In this document: positions 42,731 to 48,146 of the stretch, one piece after another | Layout: every line of letters starts with the position of its first letter | How positions within the stretch are numbered: the stretch's first letter is position 1 | Assembly: GCA_965656715.1 (NCBI GenBank) | Contig: CBFHLR010000022.1 | Location: 1-48,146, forward strand | Length of the DNA: 48,146 nt | Direction: 5' to 3' | From: Coraliomargarita sp965656715 | Lineage (GTDB): Bacteria; Verrucomicrobiota; Verrucomicrobiia; Opitutales; Coraliomargaritaceae | Program-made: the position numbers and the translations under genes | The notes under the pieces: generated by a model | The model's input: the letters and a program-made list of their open reading frames with translations, nothing else | Databases searched by the model: none | What the model was told of the DNA's origin: nothing

Positions 42731-43450
42731 ATGAAAGAGCCCATCAAAGTCGTCATTGTCGAAGACAATCCCGAATATCGGAATGTCCTGCAATTTGCTT
42801 TTAAAGGCCATGACACCGTCGAGTTAATCGGCGTTTACGGATCTGCCGAAGAAGCCCTACAGCCCATTGAGTCCAGCCCAGACGACTTCACCCAACCGGA
42901 CATCATTCTGCTCGACCTCAATCTGCCAGAGATGTCCGGGTTGGAAGCAATGAAGTGGTTTTTCAAATACATGCCCAACACTCCGATCATTGTGTTAACA
43001 CAATCCGACAAGGAGAGCGATGTCGTGACCGCGATTCAAAACGGTGCCATGGGCTATCTGCTGAAATCCTCCACGCTCGAGAAAATCACCGAGACCATCG
43101 AGATTGTCGCGCAGGGCGGCGCTCAGATCGACAGCAAGGTGGCCAAGTATCTCTTGGATCAACTGAATCTCGGCGCAGCAAAGCCAGCAGCCACAGAGGA
43201 GGCAGATACCGAAGCGGATTCAGACTCCGAAAAAGACTCGAGAACCACATTATCCAAACGTGAAATCGAAGTGCTCGAATTGCTCGCCGAAGGCTTAGTC
43301 AAAAAAGAAATCGCCGCCCAACTGAGCATCAGTTATTTTACAGTATCCGCACACATCCGCCATATCTACGAAAAGTTAGACGTTATTAATGGCCCAGCCG
43401 CAGTTTCCGTTTCGTATCAGTCCGGTATCTTGCCGATCAAGAAGAAATAG
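42731..43450 (+). CDS. NarL/FixJ-type response regulator (partner of kinase copy 2)
   Basis: A 239-residue protein with a receiver domain ('VVIVEDNPEYRNVL', phospho-acceptor Asp62 in 'IILLDLNLPEMSGLEAMK', 'IIVLTQSDKESD', 'GYLLKSSTLEK') and a LuxR-type helix-turn-helix ('LSKREIEVLELLAEGLVKKEIAAQL', 'FTVSAHIRHIYEKLDV'). The two are joined by an acidic linker of about 25 residues ('EEADTEADSDSEKDS') absent from the regulator at 19397. The two regulators share block-by-block similarity, so the systems look like a duplication. The gene follows its kinase by 22 bp, and a palindromic repeat lies 3 bp after its stop codon. Its closeness to the motif-bearing promoters at 33-39 kb makes it the better candidate for binding that motif (inference). 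Confidence 0.95.
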   Translation: MKEPIKVVIVEDNPEYRNVLQFAFKGHDTVELIGVYGSAEEALQPIESSPDDFTQPDIILLDLNLPEMSGLEAMKWFFKYMPNTPIIVLTQSDKESDVVTAIQNGAMGYLLKSSTLEKITETIEIVAQGGAQIDSKVAKYLLDQLNLGAAKPAATEEADTEADSDSEKDSRTTLSKREIEVLELLAEGLVKKEIAAQLSISYFTVSAHIRHIYEKLDVINGPAAVSVSYQSGILPIKKK

Positions 43451-43452
43451 AA

Positions 43453-43561
43453 GGTAGAGAGGCATGCCCCGTGCCTCCACGCAGCGCATCCTCAAATGCA
43501 GGTCTCCGCTCAAGGACACTTACAACTACGTCTCGGAGGCCTGAGGGCAGGCCTCCCTACC
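43453..43561. repeat. GGTAGGGAGG palindromic repeat, copy 4
   Basis: Outer arms GGTAGAGAGGC (43453-43463) and GCCTCCCTACC (43551-43561) pair with one mismatch. The right half has the hairpin GGAGGCCT/AGGCCTCC seen in copy 3. It fills the space between two convergent genes and may act as a bidirectional transcript end. Confidence 0.85.
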
Positions 43562-43577
43562 CCATAAAATCGAGCTT

Positions 43578-46500
43578 CTATTCGACGCGGACTCGGAAGA
43601 AGCAGGCCGACTGCTGGGAGTCTAATTGAATGTCGAGCTGCATCACCGGTTCCACACCGCTGATACCTGAATCCAACTCAGTCCATTCATCGTCAGACAA
43701 ATTCTCTTTATAATCCACGGCATAGGTCTTCCCCGCGACGGCTTGCCACTTCAGCAGAAAATCACCGCCCGCCACAGTCGACGACTCCACTTTGAAGACC
43801 GAGCTCGCATCGATCGGGTTGGTGCCCGCACCATGCTCGTCACCATCGCTCTGGCCATCGCCATCGCTATCTTGCAACAAGGCATCCTTACTGCGTGGCA
43901 AGCCGTAGCTGTCTAGCCATGCGGTCGAGACCACACCGTCCACAAAACGCTCACCACCATTCCAGGCGAGATTCGCAAATTGTGGATGCGATCCAGACCA
44001 GCTATTCGCATTGAGGTTGAATGCCTGCCCCGAACCGAAGCCTAGAATCTTCACACGACTCCAGGACGTCAGTGCAGTATTATCCGCAAGCTTGAAATCG
44101 GCCACCGACAGGCTGACCTGATTCAAGCCGGCCGAAATCGGCACATAGGCAAGGTAACGTGTCTGATCGTTCTCGTTCCAATCATCGGTGACAATTTTCA
44201 CCACCAGTGTATTCGCCGCATCTGCAGTCAAGTCAAAGGTCAAGGTTGCACCCTCACCCCCGAGGTAGCAGACATCACTAATCTTGCGGGTAAAATACTG
44301 CCACGCGGCAGCGTTCTTCGCATTAATCAAATACCAGTCCTTCAAGCCACGTGGCCCGGAAGGGTCATCGATCGCATCGCTAATCTCCGCCGTTTCACGA
44401 AGACCATTGGCCACCAAGCTTGCCGGATCGTAAATGTGAAACTGATGAATCGCCGTATCCAAGTCTGCAGGGAGTGAATACGCATCATCCACGCCAGTTG
44501 GATAATAGGTGTGCACTTTGGATGCGACCGTCAGGAGATTCGTTGGAGAACCAAACGGCACGTCCTGAGTAAAGCCGAGATCGTAAGTAATCACGGCATG
44601 CGCGACCAGCATTTCACCCGCATCAAAAATCGGCAATGGAGCCTCCCAATGAGTGCCTTTGTCCACCGCGCCTGCATCACGCCAGAAACGCGTTCGTGAG
44701 TCACGATCCGAACCGTAATAGATGTCAACACTCTCGATCGCATAGGATGTCGAGGTGTCCGGGTAGACTTTGAACAACGGTATACCATCATCGGTCACCA
44801 ACTCGAGCTCGGCATCCGAGATACCAGGAAAATCAATGCCATCTTGCAAATAGTGACGCATCCACAGCACCCGAGCCGCCAACGATGGATCGGTCACACG
44901 GTGATTGTAGTGCGGGTCGGTCACCAAGATGTTGGTCGGTGATACATCATTCAGGCCCGTCTCATGAATCGACAGACTCTTCGTTGCTAAATCAAACGGC
45001 GCGTTAAAGTCGTTGGATCCATTCAGGAACAGCACGGGTGCAGAGACATGCGGCCAGTAGGCTTGGTCCGCGACTGTGCTTTTGAACAAGTCCATATCTT
45101 GCCAGCCATTCGAATTTCGGGCCGTTCCGGGAAGCCCCCAGAAGTCTTCGAACAGATAACCCGTGCCGCCAACGGCGGGTGCCAGCACAGTGATACGTGG
45201 ATCCGTCGACGACATCATCGTCGTGCGCCCGCCCATGCTCCAACCGAGCACACCGATCTTCGTATCATCCACTTCCGGCTGACTTTGCAGGAAGGTAATC
45301 GCACGGCGTGCCGCCAATCCATTCAGCACCCAGCTACTGTTCAATGGGTGTGGAATATCAAAGAGGGTCTGACCATCACTGTAAGTCACCGGCTCCACCG
45401 ATGCCCAGAAAATCGCCTCTTCAACCGGGTTCTCCATGGGATAGTCCACAGTGTCGGGCCTGTATAAACCACCTGGAAGCCCATCCCAATTCGTATTCGG
45501 GTGCAGCGCATCGACTGGTGACGCAGGCTCATTCGGATTGTGTTCCTCGAGGTTAAAGCCGCCCCAATTGATGCAGATGGCGGCATAGCCCTGCTCAGCC
45601 CAGAACTTCGCATAGCTGCTTTGCGCATGCTGACCACCACCATGGTTCTGCACGATTGCTGGAAGGTCATCTCCCTCAGTCGCTCCAGTTGGACGTGCAT
45701 AGTATCCAGCGATGACGGGTGTTGCCGTATGCTGTGTGCCCACGAGCTCGCCGATTTCATAGGTCACCCGCGAGATCGTGATACCATCCACGGTGCCATC
45801 CGAGTGGTCCTCGGTCCATGTGGTCACCTCTACCGAGTTCAATGTATCCTGATTTTCGATACGCGCTTGCAACCAACCCCACAGTTCAGGCGTGCTATGC
45901 GGCACATAGACGATGGAAACCGTTGCGACATTCTCGGAGTCTACCTCACCATCATTTACCCGGAAGGTGAACGAATCATGATCAACAGTATCCCCCGTAA
46001 AGGTGTAGGTCAAATTTGGCAGGTCGCCTGACAACTCACCGTGGGTGGGGCCATCCACAACTTCAAAACTCAGCGTATCCCCTTCGATATCGAAGCCCGT
46101 CAGTGTCACCGCAACCGTTGAAGTGCCATCAAACTCATAGGCTTTGTCCAAGGCGACCGGCTTATCATTACCGGCAGGGTCGATAGTCAGGATCAGCTCA
46201 TAGGTCGCAACATTGTAAGACAGCACACCGCCAATGCCCGTGCCACCATCGATGATGTTGACCGTAGGATCAAAACTACCGCTGAAATTTGCACCTTGCC
46301 CGTTAAAGTCCATCAACACAATGGAGAGACCATTGCTGGTATCGTATGCGGACAGATCCACATTCAGCGTCACATCGCTCCAAACAGCGGCGCCATTGCC
46401 ATCCGCCAGACTTCCAAGCTGTAGTGTGCTGAAGCCACCGGAGGACAGTTCAAAATCAAAAGTCGTTGCACCGCGCAGCTCAAGCGTAGTGGTCGTCGCG

Positions 46501-48146
46501 AAACTAGCACCATCGACAAAACTCATACGGGTGTTCGTGCCCAAATCCAAGAAGGTCATATTGGAACCGATACTACCCGTGGACGAGAGATTGATGACAG
46601 AACCACCTGGACGTAAGACCGACGGCGAATCCCGATCCAACACACCATGGACGTTGAATGTCTTATTGCCCGGGTACTCATATGCGAAGCTCACGCTCGA
46701 GCCCTCGGCGATCTCCAGGATTGCGAAGTCGCCTGTCGCGGCGGTCACCGTGGCCAAGGCTCCGACGAAGACTGTATCGGTGCTAATGGGCAGCGAGTTG
46801 GTGTTCCAGTTCGTCGCAGTCGTCCAGTCACCATCCTCCGCATCACCATCCCAGATGATATCCGCAGTTGCAGGTATCTCATCATACAATGCAGTGTAGG
46901 ATGCATCCGCAGTAGCCGCTGCAACCGTTGGCCAGCCCTTGAAGAGACGGGTCGCGGTATCCTCTCCGGCCGGCGGAGTGGCCACTTCGTCCTCGTTCAC
47001 TGTTTGGGTGGTTTCGCTGTCGTCGACATTGACGAAGGTGATCTCGTAGGTAGCGACAACAACATCTTCATACTCAGCAGTGTAAATCGCATCTTCAGTG
47101 GCTGGAGCGACTGTCGGCCAGCCGGTAAAGGTGCGCGTAGCGGTACTCTCACCGGGAGGCGGAGTGGCGACGACGCCCTGATCCACCGTCTGGGTCGTCT
47201 GCGTGTCGTCGACATTAATGAAGGTGATCTCATAGGTCGGCAACACGACATCATACAATGCGGTGTAGGTCACATCCGCAGTGGCCGGATTAATGGTCGG
47301 CCAGCCGGTGAAAGTGCGCGTCTCGGTACTCTCACCGGGAGGAGCGACTGGAGTCACACCTTCGGCAACCGTTTGCACGGTCTGCGAGTCATCCGCATTG
47401 ACGAATGTGATCTGGTAGGTGGTCGGCACAGCATCGAAGGTGTAGATCACCTTGGAGCTCGCAGTGTCGAAGCTCAGCGTGCCCGTCAGGCCGGAGGTGC
47501 CGGCCGTGACATTCACCGTCGGAGTGAAGTTATCACTATAAATCGCATCGTGGCTGGAGAAGTCCATCAGCTCGACAACCAGTCCGTTGTTCGCATCGTA
47601 GTTCGAAAAGTCCAGGTTGAAGACTACGTCCGACCAGTCCGTATCCGCATCCCAGCTCAACAGCTCACCGGGTGTCAGGGTCGTGAAGCCCGTGCTGGAG
47701 AAGGTGATTCCATAAGTCGAAGTGAATCGATGCTGCACCGTGGCTGCGGTGAAGGTCGCACCATCCTCAAAGTTGAAGGTGGTATTTTCAACCTGGAGCC
47801 ATTGGCCTCCAATCCCGCTGCCAGCGAAGAAGTTAAAGACCATGTTGGTGTGGAAGCGTGCAGCTGAAGCACTGTTGGTAAGCTGAGANNNNNNNNNNAG
47901 TGGTATTTCGGCCAAGCTCATAATTATTCGATGGGATATCCACCGTATCGCCGTTGATGATGGCAAGGGTCTGACCTGTCGCTGGCAGGGCATCGGGGTC
48001 CCAGTTTTCAGCAGTCATCCACGAGTTGTCGACGCCGCCACCGTCCCAAAGGAGGTCATATGGACCGACGCCGACCGTGTAGCTCGCGGTGTAGGTCGCA
48101 TCCGCACTGGCTGGTGTGACGGTTGGCCATTCAGTGAAGGTGCGGG
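43578..48146 (-). CDS. Giant surface esterase: InlB-like repeats, beta-repeats, cadherin-like and alpha/beta-hydrolase domains (5' end outside window)
   Basis: The minus-strand frame enters at the right edge ('RTFTEWPTVTPASADATY'), so the N-terminus is missing. Ten Ns at 47889-47898 shift the frame; 9 or 12 bases would restore it. In order: part of one InlB/Listeria-Bacteroides-type repeat; a beta-repeat block ('LLWDGGGVDNSWMTAENW'); three tandem 61-62-residue InlB-like repeats at about 47420-46871 (each 'TYEITFVNVDD...TFTGWPTV'); a second beta-repeat block ('IIWDGDAEDGDWTTATNW'); a cadherin-like domain at about 46170-45895 ('FDIEGDTLSFEV'); an alpha/beta-hydrolase at about 45890-44800 with nucleophile Ser in 'LGWSMGGRTT' (codon 45239-45237) and 'NHGGGQHAQS'; the shared beta module at about 44340-43970; and a calcium-binding-like 'DSDGDGQSDGDEHG' before a final beta domain. 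It is probably a secreted or anchored esterase. Confidence 0.85.
46871..47420 (-). repeat. Three tandem InlB-like coding repeats
   Basis: Units at 47420-47238, 47237-47052 and 47051-46871 encode about 61-62 residues each with the pattern T-Y-x-I-T-F-x-N-x-D-D ... T-x-T-V ... T-F-T-G-W-P-T ... Y-T-A-x-Y. The end of another unit lies at the right edge of the window, separated by a beta-repeat block. Such near-identical DNA repeats also explain assembly problems here. Confidence 0.85.
47889..47898. other. Assembly gap (10 N) that breaks the reading frame
   Basis: Ten Ns separate '...ELGRNTT' from 'SQLTNSA...' on the minus strand. The coding frames on the two sides differ; a gap length divisible by three would join them. 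Unlike the first gap there is no flanking duplication, so real sequence may be missing. Confidence 0.95.

Noticed and set aside
37964..43561. CRISPR array
   Set aside because: The repeats are few, irregularly spaced, palindromic and separated by genes; there are no regular spacers and no cas genes.
46647..47867. Plus-strand frame of 406 codons within the giant surface protein gene
   Set aside because: It is antisense to recognisable InlB-like and beta-repeat coding sequence; its internal repetition only reflects the repeats on the other strand.

Overview
The window looks like a chromosomal polysaccharide-utilisation locus from a marine member of Verrucomicrobiota, probably Opitutae/Puniceicoccales (Coraliomargarita or Lentimonas-like). 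The basis is the mix of PEP-CTERM proteins, a Verru_Chthon cassette protein A, three formylglycine-type sulfatases, two fucosidase families, and the absence of any SusC/SusD pair. The taxon is an inference, since the window has no rRNA or marker gene. The sequence is a scaffold with two N-runs. One (2113-2121) is flanked by a 77-bp false duplication; the other (47889-47898) breaks the reading frame of a very large gene.

Layout. (1) 1-8.4 kb, minus strand: sodium:solute symporter, cytoplasmic GH95 alpha-L-fucosidase and an unrecognised lipoprotein form an operon; a TPR protein follows and runs off the left edge. (2) 8.7-11.9 kb, plus strand: one exported and one apparently cytoplasmic sulfatase, divergent from the symporter. 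(3) 11.9-14.9 kb, minus strand: exported GH29 alpha-L-fucosidase, then a LacI-family regulator. (4) 15.1-20.1 kb, plus strand: a GH31 enzyme in one operon with a membrane histidine kinase whose extracytoplasmic part looks like tandem discoidin-type beta-sandwiches, plus its NarL-type response regulator. (5) 20.1-24.3 kb, minus strand: Verru_Chthon-type pseudopilin-like protein and a small exported protein, probably housekeeping. (6) 24.4-33.1 kb, minus strand: sulfatase, alpha/beta-hydrolase esterase, an SGNH + alpha/beta-hydrolase + NPCBM fusion, and a tandem SGNH esterase. (7) 33.3-37.9 kb, plus strand: another alpha/beta-hydrolase and a GH63-like enzyme. (8) 38.3-43.5 kb, plus strand: two PEP-CTERM beta-repeat proteins and a second, paralogous discoidin kinase/response regulator pair. 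(9) 43.6-48.1 kb, minus strand: a giant surface protein joining InlB-like repeats, beta-helix-like repeats, a cadherin-like domain and an esterase domain; it runs off the right edge.

How it may work together. Exported sulfatases, esterases, GH29, GH31 and the GH63-like enzyme would strip sulfate, acyl groups and side sugars from a sulfated, acylated, fucose-containing glycan (fucoidan-like). Fragments would enter through the sodium symporter or an unseen outer-membrane route, and be finished in the cytoplasm by GH95 and the signal-less sulfatase. No endo-fucoidanase, fucose catabolic gene, sulfatase-maturating enzyme or exosortase lies in the window.

Most notable observations: two paralogous kinases with lectin-like sensors inside a glycan locus; a 19-bp motif placed 18-21 bp upstream of -10-like hexamers at four promoters between 33.1 and 39.3 kb; candidate LacI operators next to the left-hand operons; and a palindromic repeat family, one copy of which supplies both the ribosome-binding site and the start codon of the second kinase inside a perfect hairpin.
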